DNA from: Virgisporangium ochraceum
Lineage (GTDB): Bacteria; Actinomycetota; Actinomycetes; Mycobacteriales; Micromonosporaceae
NCBI RefSeq assembly: GCF_016863655.1
Contig: NZ_BOPH01000022.1
Location: forward strand, 186,001-250,000
DNA length: 64,000 nucleotides
Reading direction: 5' to 3'
In this document: one piece after another, positions 17,967-26,447 of the stretch
Layout: every line of letters starts with the position of its first letter
Numbering within the stretch: position 1 is the stretch's first letter
Translations under genes and position numbers: made by a program
Notes under the pieces: generated by a model
The model's database searches: none
What the model was told of the DNA's origin: nothing
Seen by the model: only the letters and a program-made list of their open reading frames with translations

Positions 17967-17986
17967 GTCTCAAAAAGTTTTGAGAC
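17967..17986. promoter_or_regulatory. perfect 20-bp palindrome upstream of cofD
   Basis: GTCTCAAAA and TTTTGAGAC are exact inverted arms separated by AG. It sits 58-77 bases before the cofD start in an otherwise GC-rich gap. This fits an operator for a dimeric repressor; no U-run follows, so a terminator is less likely. Confidence 0.6.
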
Positions 17987-18043
17987 GAGCACCACGCCGC
18001 TCTTCCCCACCGATCGTCCGATCCATCCGCGAGGATGGTCGTC

Positions 18044-19045
18044 ATGCGGATAGTCGTGCTGGCCGGTGGTGTCGGGGGTGCCCGGTTCCTGTCCGGCGTC
18101 CGGGCCTGGGCCTCCACACACCAGGCCGCCACACAACAGGCCGCCACCCAACAGGCCGCCACCCAACAGGCCCCGACGCCGCGGACCGTGGTCACCGCGA
18201 TCGTCAACGTCGGCGACAACGTCACCATGCACGGGCTGCGGATCTGCCCCGACCTCGACACCGTCATGTACACGCTCGGCGGGGGCAACGACCGCGAGCG
18301 CGGCTGGGGCCGGGCCGGCGAGAGCTGGGTGGTCAAGGACGAGCTGGCCGCCTATGGCGGTACGCACAGCTGGTTCGGGCTCGGCGACCGCGACCTGGCC
18401 ACCCACCTCGTCCGCACGCGGATGCTGGCCGAGGGGCGCACTCTGTCCGAGGCCACCGCGGAGCTGTGCCGCCGCTGGCGACCGGGCATCGAGATGCTCC
18501 CGGCCAGCGACGACCACTTCGAGACGCACGTGGTCACGCCCGAGGGCACGATGCACTTCCAGGAGTGGTGGGTCCGGCACCGGGGCGTGCCGGAGGTGGT
18601 CCGCTTCGAGTTCGACGGCGCCGCCACCGCGACCGCCGCGCCGGGTGTGCTGGCGGCCATCGCCGACGCCGACCTGGTCCTCGTCGGGCCGAGCAACCCG
18701 GTGGTCAGCATCGGTCCGATCCTGGCGGTGCCGGGCGTGCGCGACGCGATCACCAAGTCACCGGCGCGCGTGGTCGGCGTGTCGGGCATCATCGGCGACG
18801 CGCCCGTGCTGGGAATGGCCGACCGCTGCCTGCGCGCGGTCGGCGTCGCGTGCAGTGCCGCCGGCGTCGGCGGTCTCTACGGGGCACGGTCGTCGGGTGG
18901 ACTGCTGGACGGCTGGCTCGTCGACACGGTCGACGCCGGCACCACGGTCGAGGGGTTGCCCGTCCGCGCCATGCCCCTCTGGATGCGCGACGACGAGGCG
19001 ACCGCCGCCATGGTCGCCGCCGCCGTCGAGCTCGCGGCACGCTGA
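18044..19045 (+). CDS. cofD: CofD/FbiA, F420 biosynthesis phospho(enol)pyruvyl/lactyl transferase
   Basis: The 333-residue protein has the CofD pattern: RIVVLAGGVGGARFLSGV at the N-terminus, VNVGDNVTMHGLRICPDLDT, YTLGG, GLGDRDLATHLVRT and GPSNPVVSIGPILAVPG. It joins the 2-phospholactyl or phosphoenolpyruvyl unit from the GDP-activated donor to Fo, making (dehydro)F420-0. The ATG at 18044 is 8 bases after a GAGGA, so I prefer it over 18035. A 60-bp run of 15-bp repeats inserts His/Gln-Ala-Ala-Thr units at residues 26-45, in a loop that is variable in the family. The usual partner cofE/fbiB is not adjacent. An F420-type oxidoreductase is encoded at 31.1 kb. Confidence 0.94.
   Translation: MRIVVLAGGVGGARFLSGVRAWASTHQAATQQAATQQAATQQAPTPRTVVTAIVNVGDNVTMHGLRICPDLDTVMYTLGGGNDRERGWGRAGESWVVKDELAAYGGTHSWFGLGDRDLATHLVRTRMLAEGRTLSEATAELCRRWRPGIEMLPASDDHFETHVVTPEGTMHFQEWWVRHRGVPEVVRFEFDGAATATAAPGVLAAIADADLVLVGPSNPVVSIGPILAVPGVRDAITKSPARVVGVSGIIGDAPVLGMADRCLRAVGVACSAAGVGGLYGARSSGGLLDGWLVDTVDAGTTVEGLPVRAMPLWMRDDEATAAMVAAAVELAAR
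18119..18178 (+). repeat. 15-bp tandem repeat within cofD
   Basis: Four 15-base units encode HQAAT, QQAAT, QQAAT and QQAPT. Being a multiple of three, slippage here would change loop length without breaking the frame. Confidence 0.85.
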
Positions 19046-19061
19046 GCGGTCGGGCACCGCA

Positions 19062-19964
19062 GTGATCGAGAACCGCGCCGAGCACCCGGCGGAGGAGGCC
19101 GTCGACGGCACGGGTGAGGGCGCCGACTCCGGGGGACGGGCCGAGCGCGTCGGGTTCGGGCTGGCCGCGCTGATCCCCGACGCCCACGACTCCACCGGGT
19201 GGACGCTGTTCATCGACGGCACGCAGCAGTCCCACGTCGACACCGCCGACCCGACGCGGCTGGAGTTCGAGTACATGCGCCGGCTGGGCGACGTGGTCGA
19301 CGCCGTCGCGCCGCATGCGCGTCCCATCGACGCTCTTCACCTCGGCGGCGGCGCCTTCACGTTGCCGCGGTACGTGGCCGCCACCCGGCCCGGCTCCACG
19401 CAGGTCGTGATCGAACACGACGCGCAGCTCACCGGCCTCGTGCGGCGGGTGCTGCCGTTACCGGCCGACGCCGACATCCGGGTACACGCCGCCGACGCCC
19501 GCGCCGCGCTCGACGACCTGCCGGCCGGCGCGTTCGACCTGCTCGTGGCCGACGTCTACGACGGGGCGAGCGTGCCGGCGAGCCTCAGCCCGGTGTCGGC
19601 CGCCGAGGCATTCGCCCGCGTACTGCGCCCGGGCGGCTGGTACGCGACCAACCTGTCCGACGGCGGACAGCTGACCTACGTGCGCGACCAGGTGGCGACG
19701 CTGCGCGCCGTGTTCCCCGACGTGCTGCTGATCGCCGAGCCCGGCGTGCTCCGGGGCCGGCGGTTCGGCAACGTGGTGCTGCTCGCCGGTCCGTCGTTGC
19801 CGGCGGTCGACCTCGGGGTGCTCGCCGCCCGCGACATCTTTCCCGCACGCGTGGTGCACGGTGCCGCGCTCGACAGGTTCGTGGCCGACGCGGCGCCCGT
19901 CACCGACGCGACCGCGTGCCGTTCGCCCGTGCCACCCCGGCTGGAACCGGGAGAGGCACAGTGA
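19062..19964 (+). CDS. spermidine synthase-like methyltransferase-fold protein
   Basis: A GTG at 19062 gives 300 residues. After a charged N-terminal ~35 residues, the Rossmann core shows ALHLGGGAFTLPRYVAAT (SAM/dcSAM glycine loop), VVIEHDAQLTGLVRR (acidic end of beta 2), AADARAALDDLPAG and DLLVADVYDGASVPASLSP. This is the spermine/spermidine synthase superfamily. A polyamine function is uncertain because many actinobacterial members next to fbiA are of unknown substrate. It follows cofD after 16 bases and is probably co-transcribed. Confidence 0.85.
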   Translation: MIENRAEHPAEEAVDGTGEGADSGGRAERVGFGLAALIPDAHDSTGWTLFIDGTQQSHVDTADPTRLEFEYMRRLGDVVDAVAPHARPIDALHLGGGAFTLPRYVAATRPGSTQVVIEHDAQLTGLVRRVLPLPADADIRVHAADARAALDDLPAGAFDLLVADVYDGASVPASLSPVSAAEAFARVLRPGGWYATNLSDGGQLTYVRDQVATLRAVFPDVLLIAEPGVLRGRRFGNVVLLAGPSLPAVDLGVLAARDIFPARVVHGAALDRFVADAAPVTDATACRSPVPPRLEPGEAQ

Positions 19965-19986
19965 ACGCACCCGGGAGGAGGCGGTG

Positions 19987-21576
19987 CTACAGGACCGTTG
20001 CCAGGAACTCGGTGCGCTGGCGTACCAGGGCGCGTAGGCGGTCGGTGTCGGAGGTGGACGCGTCGTGACCGTCCACAGTGGGCAGTACCGCCGCGAGCGC
20101 GTCGAGGGTGCGTAGGGCCGCGCCGCCGGCGAAGATGCGCCGGTACAGGTCGCGGTAGGCCGCCTCGTAGACCGGACGGAACGCGGCGCTGGCGAGGAAG
20201 CGCTCCTTGAGCCGGTGGCCGCCGAACCCGCCCCGTCGGGCCGCTGCGTCGTGCGGGCCCTGGTCGGTGCTGCCGGTGAAGGTCAGGTTGTAGTCCCAGC
20301 CGACCACGGTGAAGCGGCGCTCGCGCAGGTCGTACCAGAGGTAGTAGTTGCGACCCGGTCCGGCCATGTCGTCGAAGTTGAGCAGCAGGTTCTGCACCGC
20401 GACGTAGCGGGCGAACGATTCGACGTCGACGTGGTCGGCGAGATGGCGGTCGAAGTCGGCGTCGGTGCTGGTGGTTACCCATCGGATCAGGTCGATCAGT
20501 GGCCGGAGGTCCCGGCTGCCCTTCATGGTGACCTGGTCGAAGTCGTCGGTGTAGCTGGTCGGGTCGTCGCCCCGGTAGGTGAACTGCCCCGTGGAGAGGC
20601 TCTTGTAGAGGACGCCCTGAGGGCCGAGCCGGGCGGCGAACTCCTCTCCGGGCGGCTCCACGAGCAGGCGCGCCTTCGTCGGGCGGTCGTTGACCGTGAA
20701 GCTGGTGTAGCTGTAGCGCTGCGTCACCTCGCCCGCCTCGGCGAGCACACCCAGCGACAGGGCCTCGTTGAGCACGGTCGGCGCGCCGCCCATCCCCGCC
20801 ACCCGGACGGCGAGGTCGCGCAGTCCCTGGTAACGCCGCCCGTCGACGAACTCGTCGAAGCGGATCAGCCAGGGAAGGGTCTCCGGCTCCTCGGCCCGCA
20901 GCGTCACCCGGCCGAACCCGCCACCGGCAAACCCCCCGGCCGGGCCACCGGGCTGGCCACCGGGTTGAGCACCGGGTTGAGCACCCCCGGGCCCGCCAGG
21001 CTGCCCGCCACCGGGCTGGCCAACACCGGGCTGGCCGCCACCAGGCTGGGCACCACCAGGCTGGGCACCACCAGGCTGGGCACCAGGTGGGGCGCCGGGC
21101 TGTCCACCACCCGGGTCGAAGCCACCCCGCACCCCGCCCCCTCCCCGGAAGCCGCCCGGCCTCGCCGCACCGTTGCGCGTCAGCCCGCCCAGTGTCGAGT
21201 TGCCCTTCAGGCGGATTCCCACGTCCGGCACCGGGACGCCGTCGATCGTCAGGTCGGCCGCCAGCCACTCCTTCTCGCCCTCCGTCCAGAAGGAGTCGAG
21301 CAGCCGCTGGTAGTCGTCGTCGCGGAAGCGCAGGGACACGCTGTGCGCCATCGTCGGGTCGAAGAGGTCGCTCGCGGACCCGCCCACGTTCCAGGTCACC
21401 TCGCCCGGGTCGCCGGACGTCGGGCCCGGAGACGTGACCAGCGGGGTCACCCGCACGTTGCTGAACACCACCGCGCACGTCACCAGGAACGTCGCGCACA
21501 CCGCGAGCAGCTTCCAGTAGTGGCGCACCCGCACCGGCACACGACGACGCAGCCACCGCGTTCGGAGAGACATCAC
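19987..21576 (-). CDS. CotH-kinase family protein with collagen-like insert
   Basis: The 529-residue protein has a basic start, one membrane segment (~21-41), then a CotH core: SLRFRDDDYQRLLDSF, DLTIDGVPVPDVGIRLKGNST, then after the insert KARLLVEPPGEEFAARLG, GVLYKSL, and catalytic-type blocks FDDMAGPGRNYYLWYD and FTVVGWDYNLTF. CotH proteins of spore formers are atypical protein kinases of the cell surface. Residues ~141-222 are an inserted GQPGG/AQPGG-rich collagen-like stretch that splits the N-terminal part. The start overlaps the DUF4956 stop by 4 bp (ATGA); with the VTC gene it makes a three-gene operon acting at the outer face of the membrane. Confidence 0.9.
   Translation of the reverse strand: MMSLRTRWLRRRVPVRVRHYWKLLAVCATFLVTCAVVFSNVRVTPLVTSPGPTSGDPGEVTWNVGGSASDLFDPTMAHSVSLRFRDDDYQRLLDSFWTEGEKEWLAADLTIDGVPVPDVGIRLKGNSTLGGLTRNGAARPGGFRGGGGVRGGFDPGGGQPGAPPGAQPGGAQPGGAQPGGGQPGVGQPGGGQPGGPGGAQPGAQPGGQPGGPAGGFAGGGFGRVTLRAEEPETLPWLIRFDEFVDGRRYQGLRDLAVRVAGMGGAPTVLNEALSLGVLAEAGEVTQRYSYTSFTVNDRPTKARLLVEPPGEEFAARLGPQGVLYKSLSTGQFTYRGDDPTSYTDDFDQVTMKGSRDLRPLIDLIRWVTTSTDADFDRHLADHVDVESFARYVAVQNLLLNFDDMAGPGRNYYLWYDLRERRFTVVGWDYNLTFTGSTDQGPHDAAARRGGFGGHRLKERFLASAAFRPVYEAAYRDLYRRIFAGGAALRTLDALAAVLPTVDGHDASTSDTDRLRALVRQRTEFLATVL
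20911..21156 (-). repeat. GQPGG collagen-like repeat region within the CotH gene
   Basis: The DNA contains short tandem units such as GCACCACCAGGCTGG repeated three times or more, encoding Gly-Gln-Pro-Gly runs. The segment interrupts a conserved CotH domain between its GNST block and the next conserved strand. Confidence 0.8.
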
Positions 21577-22250
21577 AGGTCCGTCTGGTCGTACCCGGTC
21601 AGCACCGTGACCCGCTGGCCGCCCGTCCGCTCGCCCAGTGCCGCGACCAACCCGGCCGCGTCGTGACCCTTGCGCAGGCGGACCGTGTACATCACCTCGG
21701 TCAACGCACCGCCCCGGATCGACTCCATGCTGACCAGCTCGAACTCGCTCGTGTGCGCGATCAGCACGTCCTGCACCGGTTCGAGGTGGTCGCCGTCCGG
21801 GGGAATCTGCACCTTCACCACCTGCCGTTGCACGTTCGCCGCGAACCAGTTGAAGCGGTACATCACGAGGATCACGAGACAGATCGCGATCGACGCCACC
21901 ACCGCCAGCGTGTAGAACCGGGTGCCCGCGGCCATGCCGACGCCCATCACCAGGAAGATGAACCCGACGTCGCGGGTCTCCTTGATGGCGTTGCGGAACC
22001 GCACCACCGACAGCGCGCCGACCAGCGCGAACGCCCGCGCGATGTTCGAACCGACCACGAGCATGATCAGCGCGATGAGCATGCCCAGGATCACCAGCGT
22101 CTGCACGTAGGACTGGCTGTACGAGATGTTCCGGTGCGTGAACCGGTACACGTAGCCGATCATCACGCTCAGCGCGAACGACAGGGTCAACGAGATGGCG
22201 ATGTCGCCGACGCTGAACGTCCCGGACAGATCCTGCACCTCAAACGGCAT
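21573..22250 (-). CDS. DUF4956 membrane protein
   Basis: The 225-residue protein has four hydrophobic segments in its first ~130 residues (ISLTLSFALSVMIGYVYRF, LVILGMLIALIMLVVG, FIFLVMGVGMAAGTRFYTLAV) with the DUF4956 hallmark FALVGALSVVRFRNAIKETRD between them, and a soluble C-terminal domain (~140-225). The function is unknown. Members are repeatedly found with VTC-domain and CotH proteins, as here. It overlaps the VTC gene by 11 bp and the CotH gene by 4 bp. Confidence 0.9.
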   Translation of the reverse strand: MPFEVQDLSGTFSVGDIAISLTLSFALSVMIGYVYRFTHRNISYSQSYVQTLVILGMLIALIMLVVGSNIARAFALVGALSVVRFRNAIKETRDVGFIFLVMGVGMAAGTRFYTLAVVASIAICLVILVMYRFNWFAANVQRQVVKVQIPPDGDHLEPVQDVLIAHTSEFELVSMESIRGGALTEVMYTVRLRKGHDAAGLVAALGERTGGQRVTVLTGYDQTDL

Positions 22251-23016
22251 CCAGCACTCCTGGGACGTGGAAGACGGAACGGGGCGCCCGACCGAACGCC
22301 TCGACGCTCTGGCAGTACTTCGACATGCGCACCACCGACAGGTTCATCCGCGCCGCGAGGTCGGTGAGCCAGTACGGCACCCGCTCGTTGGCCTTGAACT
22401 CCACGACGGCGAGCCGCGCCGGCACGATCAGCCGGTTCTCCGCCGGTGAGCCCAGGTGGAAGTCGCGGTCGCGGCCGCGCACGCGCCGGTCGACGGTCAC
22501 CCGCAGGCCCACCTCGGCACCGCGGCCGAGGAACGCCTCGCGCTGGTAGCCGGTCATCGCGACCGGACGCAGGTCGAGGCGCGACACGAGCCCGAGGACC
22601 TCGTCGAGGAACGCCGAACGGCCCACCGGGACGCGCCGGTCGCACAGCGCGAGCGCGGACCGGTACGGCAGCGACACCCGCCGCTTCTGCGTCACCCGGT
22701 TGACCCGCTGTTTGATCTCCACGAACACCGTGGTGTCGCCGTCGACGCCCGACCGGTCGCCGTAGTGGCGCACGCGCAGCTTGCGACGGAAGCGGAGCCC
22801 CTCGATCTTCTCCCAGTAGAACCGCAGGTCGGTGGTGTCGTAGTACACGCTCCAGACGCCGTAGGTGGCGCCGTGCGCGTCGTGGTCCATGCGCGCGGAC
22901 AGCTCCGCGCGCAGGTCCGGCACCGCCGTGACCGGCAGCAGGTACTTGATCTCGTAGCGGTTGAACGCGTGCAGCCGGCTGGGCGCGCGCAGCGCGTGGC
23001 CAAGCTCGTCGGGCAT
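22240..23016 (-). CDS. VTC-domain (polyphosphate polymerase-like) protein
   Basis: The 258-residue protein is a VTC domain of the CYTH/triphosphate tunnel superfamily: FNRYEIKYLLP at the start, VYYDTTDLRFYWEKIEG, LRFRRKLRVRHYG, VFVEIKQRVNRVTQKRRVSLP, and a C-terminal AVVEFKANERVPYWLTDL plus MSKYCQSVEAF. The many Lys/Arg and Glu residues lining the tunnel in yeast Vtc4, which makes polyphosphate, are matched in pattern. The ATG at 23016 begins the conserved region; a longer frame to 23154 has no homologous start. It is the first gene of the VTC-DUF4956-CotH set. Whether it polymerises polyphosphate or binds another polyphosphorylated ligand is unknown. Confidence 0.88.
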   Translation of the reverse strand: MPDELGHALRAPSRLHAFNRYEIKYLLPVTAVPDLRAELSARMDHDAHGATYGVWSVYYDTTDLRFYWEKIEGLRFRRKLRVRHYGDRSGVDGDTTVFVEIKQRVNRVTQKRRVSLPYRSALALCDRRVPVGRSAFLDEVLGLVSRLDLRPVAMTGYQREAFLGRGAEVGLRVTVDRRVRGRDRDFHLGSPAENRLIVPARLAVVEFKANERVPYWLTDLAARMNLSVVRMSKYCQSVEAFGRAPRSVFHVPGVLDAV

Positions 23017-23182
23017 GCCCGATGAAAACAGTCGAAGCTCAAAACTCCCTTTGAATGCCGGGCGAACACCGGCCGAACGCCGCACGTCGACGATCCGATG
23101 GGACCGCGTGAGCGCGGCACCCGCAATCAACGCGGGCCTGTCGTGGTCCGGCACGCGGTAGATGGATCATTAGGATCGCCCG

Positions 23183-23608
23183 ATGGACGACCTCACCGTG
23201 GAGCCGGCGACCGACATCGCGCTCGACGACCTGACCGACCTCTACGCCTCGGTCGGCTGGACCGCCTACACCGGGGCACCCGACGTGCTCCGCGCCGCGG
23301 TCGCGGGCTCCTCGTTCGTGGTCGTGGCCCGGCGCGGGGGGCGCCTCGTCGGGCTGGCGCGCGCGCTGTCCGACGACGCCACGATCTGCTACCTGCAGGA
23401 CGTGCTGGTCCGGCCCGACGAGCAGCGCACCGGGGTCGGACGGGCCCTCCTCACCGCGGTGCTCGACCGGTACGCCGCGGTGCGCCAGAAGGTGCTGCTC
23501 ACCGACGACGAGCCCGGCCAGCGGGCGTTCTACGAGAGCCTCGGCTACGCCGAGATCCGCGACTTCGGCCCGGGAACCCTGCGCGCGTTCGTCCGCTTCG
23601 ACGGGTAA
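23183..23608 (+). CDS. GNAT-family N-acetyltransferase
   Basis: The 141-residue protein shows the GNAT fold with the acetyl-CoA pyrophosphate loop VRPDEQRTGVGRALLTAVL and a C-terminal AFYESLGYAEI motif. The acceptor is unknown. It is followed within 40 bases by a TetR gene that has its own promoter, so linkage to the efflux pair is doubtful. Confidence 0.9.
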   Translation: MDDLTVEPATDIALDDLTDLYASVGWTAYTGAPDVLRAAVAGSSFVVVARRGGRLVGLARALSDDATICYLQDVLVRPDEQRTGVGRALLTAVLDRYAAVRQKVLLTDDEPGQRAFYESLGYAEIRDFGPGTLRAFVRFDG

Positions 23609-23617
23609 CGGACCACC

Positions 23618-23636
23618 TTGGTCCAACATGGACTAA
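23618..23636. promoter_or_regulatory. TetR operator and promoter
   Basis: TTGGTCCA-ACA-TGGACTAA is an inverted repeat with 7 of 8 arm positions paired. A further GGACCA-TGGTCC pair overlaps at 23610-23624. A TAAACT -10-like hexamer (23634-23639) lies 7 bases before the GTG, which suggests a leaderless transcript and autorepression by the TetR protein. Confidence 0.7.
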
Positions 23637-23645
23637 ACTGGTCCG

Positions 23646-24284
23646 GTGCCCAGGCCCACCAGGCAGCAGATCGACGACGAGATCGTCGAACAGGCGTCGG
23701 CCCTCTTCGCCCGCCACGGCTTCAAGGACACGTCGCTGCAGAGCGTCGCCGACGCCGCCGGCTACTCCAAGACCGGTCTCCTGCACCGGTTCCCCAGCAA
23801 GGAAGCGCTGTGGGCGGCCGTGGTCGAGCGGTGCGTCCGCCTGTGCCGGCAGGTCGCCGACAGCGTCGCCGACCTGCCGGTCGGGCCCGAGCGTGACCGG
23901 GCGGTGCTCACCGGCCTCGTCGACCTGACCTTCGGCCACCCCGGCGCGGCGTCGCTGGTGCTGAGCGTTGTCAGCGCGACCGACCGGGTGGATCTGCGCG
24001 AGATCGGCGACACCATCCTGGGCGCGTTCGGAGGAGACGCCCGCCTGGAGAGAGCCAGGGAGAGGGCCACGGAGAGAGCTGCGGAGAGAACCACGGAGCG
24101 GCACGTCCGGGTGCTGGGGGCCCTCGGTGCCGTGGCCGTCGCCGGCATCGCCCTGCGCGACAGCGGCGCGACGCACGACGACGTGCGGGAACACCTGGTC
24201 GCCGCCGCCTTCGACACGCTCGGCCACGCGCCGCACCCGCAGATCCCGGCGGCCCGACGAGCGCCGGCACCAGTGAAGGACTGA
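23646..24284 (+). CDS. TetR-family transcriptional regulator
   Basis: The 212-residue protein starts at a GTG and has a typical TetR HTH (IVEQASALFARHGFKDTSLQ, VADAAGYSKTGLLHRFPSKE) in residues ~10-58. The C-terminal ligand-binding part is helical and contains a charged ERARERATERAAERTTER segment. It lies 12 bases before the MMPL gene on the same strand and is very likely its repressor, released when the pumped compound is present. The operator covers its own promoter. Confidence 0.92.
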   Translation: MPRPTRQQIDDEIVEQASALFARHGFKDTSLQSVADAAGYSKTGLLHRFPSKEALWAAVVERCVRLCRQVADSVADLPVGPERDRAVLTGLVDLTFGHPGAASLVLSVVSATDRVDLREIGDTILGAFGGDARLERARERATERAAERTTERHVRVLGALGAVAVAGIALRDSGATHDDVREHLVAAAFDTLGHAPHPQIPAARRAPAPVKD

Positions 24285-24296
24285 GAGGAAACGCTC

Positions 24297-26447
24297 GTGG
24301 CTACCGTTCTCCACCGCCTCGGCCGGGTCGCGTTCCGGCACCGCGCGATCGTGCTGGCGGTCTGGCTGCTCGCGCTGGTCGGTCTCGGCACCGGTGCGGT
24401 GGCGCTCGCCGGTAAGACCGTCAACAGCTTCAGCATCCCGGGCCAGGAGTCGACCACGGCCCTGGACCTGATCGAGGAGCGGTTCGGGGCGGGCAGCAGC
24501 GGCGCCACGGCCCGCGTGGTGCTGCTGGCGCCCGAGGGCCGCACGATCACCGACGAGGCGGCTCGGGTCACGGCGCTGGTGGAGAAGCTGAAGGCGCTGC
24601 CCGGGGTCGTGGAGGCGACGAACCCGCTCGACCCGGCCGCGCCCACGGTGTCGCGGGACCAGCGGGCCGCATTCAGCACGGTGACCTACGCGGTGCAGCC
24701 GCCGGACATCACGGCCGAGCAGCGTGACGCGCTGCTCGCGACCGTACGGGAGGCGGGTGCCGAGGTCACCGGCGAGGCCTCGCTGGAGAGCGGCGCCGAC
24801 ATCGGCGGTCCCGCCGAGGCCATCGGCGTCGTGGTGGCGCTGCTCGTGCTCGCCGTCACCTACGGCAGCCTGGTCGCCGCCGGCATGAACCTGCTCACCG
24901 CGCTCGCCGGGGTCGCGATCGGCGCGCTCGGCATCACCACGCTCACCGGGTTCGTCGACCTGCAGTCGACCACCCCGATCCTCGCGGTCATGCTGGGCCT
25001 CGCGGTCGGCATCGACTACGCGTTGTTCATCGTCACGCGGTACCGGCACGAACTGCTCCGCGGCCGGCCGGGTGAGGAGGCCGCGGCGATGGCCGTCGGC
25101 ACCGCGGGGTCGGCCGTGGTCACGGCCGGGCTCACCGTGGTGATCGCGCTCGCCGGGCTCGCGGTGGCGGGCATCCCGTTCCTGGCCGAGATGGGTCTGG
25201 CGGCGGCGGCCACCATCGTGGTCGCGGTGCTCGTCGCGGTCACGCTGGTGCCGGCGATGCTCGCGTTCATCGGGACCCGCGCACTGCCGCGCCGCATGCG
25301 CGCGAACCCGGCGGCGTTCTCCGAGGAGGACACCCAGCGCGGGATCTACTCCCGCTGGGCCGGCCTCGTGACCCGCTGGCGCTGGGTGACGCTGCTCGGC
25401 GCGGTGGCGGCGCTGGCCGTCGTGGCGGTCCCGGTGCTCGACATGCGCACCTCGCTGATCCAGCCGACCCCCGAGGACAGCACCCAGGCCAGGGCCGAGC
25501 GGATCATCTCGGACAACTTCGGGCCGGGCTTCTCCGGTCCCCTGTTGATCCTGGTCGACGGCACCGACGCGGCCGGACGGGCCGCGACCGTCGCGGCGCG
25601 GGCCCGTGACCTCGACGACGTCGCGGTGGTGGCCCAGCCCCGCCCGAACGGCGACGGCACGGCGGCGCTGGTGACCGTGATCCCGGCGTCGGGCGCCGAC
25701 AGCGAGGCGACCGTCGACCTCGTGCACCGCCTGCGGGACGCGTTCGAGGGGGCCGACGGCGTCTACGTCACCGGGCAGACGGCCGTGAGCGTCGACGTGG
25801 CGCAGACGCTCGACCGGGCCCTCCCCCGCTACCTGGTGCTGGTGGTCGGGCTGGCGCTGATCCTGCTGGTGCTGGTGTTCCGCTCGATCCTCGTGCCCGT
25901 GACGGGCGTGCTCGGCTTCCTGCTCACGATCGGCGCCGCGCTCGGAGCGACCACGGCGGTGTTCCAGTGGGGCTGGCTGAAGGCGGTGGTCAACGCCGAG
26001 ACGACCGGGCCGCTGCTGAGCCTGGCGCCGATCATCGTGATCGGCATCCTGTTCGGGCTCGCGATGGACTACCAGGTGTTCCTGGTCTCGCGGATGCACG
26101 AGGCGCACGCGCACGGCGCCGCGCCGAAACAGGCGGTGGTGACCGGCTTCCAGCAGGCGGCACCGGTGGTGCTCGCGGCGGCGACGATCATGTTCTCGGT
26201 GTTCGCGGGCTTCGTGCCCGAGGGCAACGACACGATCAAGCCGATCGCGTTCGCGCTGGCCGTCGGCATCCTGTTCGACGCCGTCGTGGTCCGGATGATC
26301 GCGGTGCCGGCGGCGTTGAGCCTGCTCGGCGGCGCGGCATGGTGGCTGCCGTCGTGGCTGCGGTGGCTACCCGTCCTGGACGTGGAGGGGGCCGCCCTGG
26401 AGCGGCCGTCCCCCGTCGTACCCCAGAAGCAGGCGCATCTCGTCTAG
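24297..26447 (+). CDS. MMPL-family RND transporter
   Basis: The 716-residue membrane protein starts at a GTG with a GAGAGGAAA Shine-Dalgarno. It has two halves of the MMPL/RND type: an N-terminal membrane helix, a periplasmic-side domain, and helix bundles at about 180-330 and 510-690. Each bundle bears the conserved Asp-Tyr motif for proton coupling (VGIDYALFIVTRYRHEL and GLAMDYQVFLVSRMHEAH). MMPL proteins export lipids, siderophores or hydrophobic drugs. With the TetR gene just upstream, it looks like an inducible efflux unit. Its stop overlaps the convergent PadR gene by 4 bp. Confidence 0.93.
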   Translation: MATVLHRLGRVAFRHRAIVLAVWLLALVGLGTGAVALAGKTVNSFSIPGQESTTALDLIEERFGAGSSGATARVVLLAPEGRTITDEAARVTALVEKLKALPGVVEATNPLDPAAPTVSRDQRAAFSTVTYAVQPPDITAEQRDALLATVREAGAEVTGEASLESGADIGGPAEAIGVVVALLVLAVTYGSLVAAGMNLLTALAGVAIGALGITTLTGFVDLQSTTPILAVMLGLAVGIDYALFIVTRYRHELLRGRPGEEAAAMAVGTAGSAVVTAGLTVVIALAGLAVAGIPFLAEMGLAAAATIVVAVLVAVTLVPAMLAFIGTRALPRRMRANPAAFSEEDTQRGIYSRWAGLVTRWRWVTLLGAVAALAVVAVPVLDMRTSLIQPTPEDSTQARAERIISDNFGPGFSGPLLILVDGTDAAGRAATVAARARDLDDVAVVAQPRPNGDGTAALVTVIPASGADSEATVDLVHRLRDAFEGADGVYVTGQTAVSVDVAQTLDRALPRYLVLVVGLALILLVLVFRSILVPVTGVLGFLLTIGAALGATTAVFQWGWLKAVVNAETTGPLLSLAPIIVIGILFGLAMDYQVFLVSRMHEAHAHGAAPKQAVVTGFQQAAPVVLAAATIMFSVFAGFVPEGNDTIKPIAFALAVGILFDAVVVRMIAVPAALSLLGGAAWWLPSWLRWLPVLDVEGAALERPSPVVPQKQAHLV

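Larger units (their letters stand above)
17566..18043. other. intergenic region between PBP and cofD
   Basis: This 478-base gap holds the PBP promoter on the minus strand and the cofD promoter on the plus strand. I see a CATCA-ACAA-TGATG inverted repeat near 17677-17690, a GTCCAT-T-ATGGAC palindrome at 17806-17818, a Pro/Asp-type tandem repeat at 17861-17908 and a perfect 20-bp palindrome at 17967-17986. Open frames in the gap lack Shine-Dalgarno sequences and show no known domain, so I call no gene. Confidence 0.5.

Noticed and set aside
17621..17983. 120-residue frame with Pro-Asp repeats upstream of cofD
   Set aside because: No Shine-Dalgarno, no known domain, and the Pro-Asp run is a simple DNA repeat. 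The frame ends inside the 20-bp palindrome.
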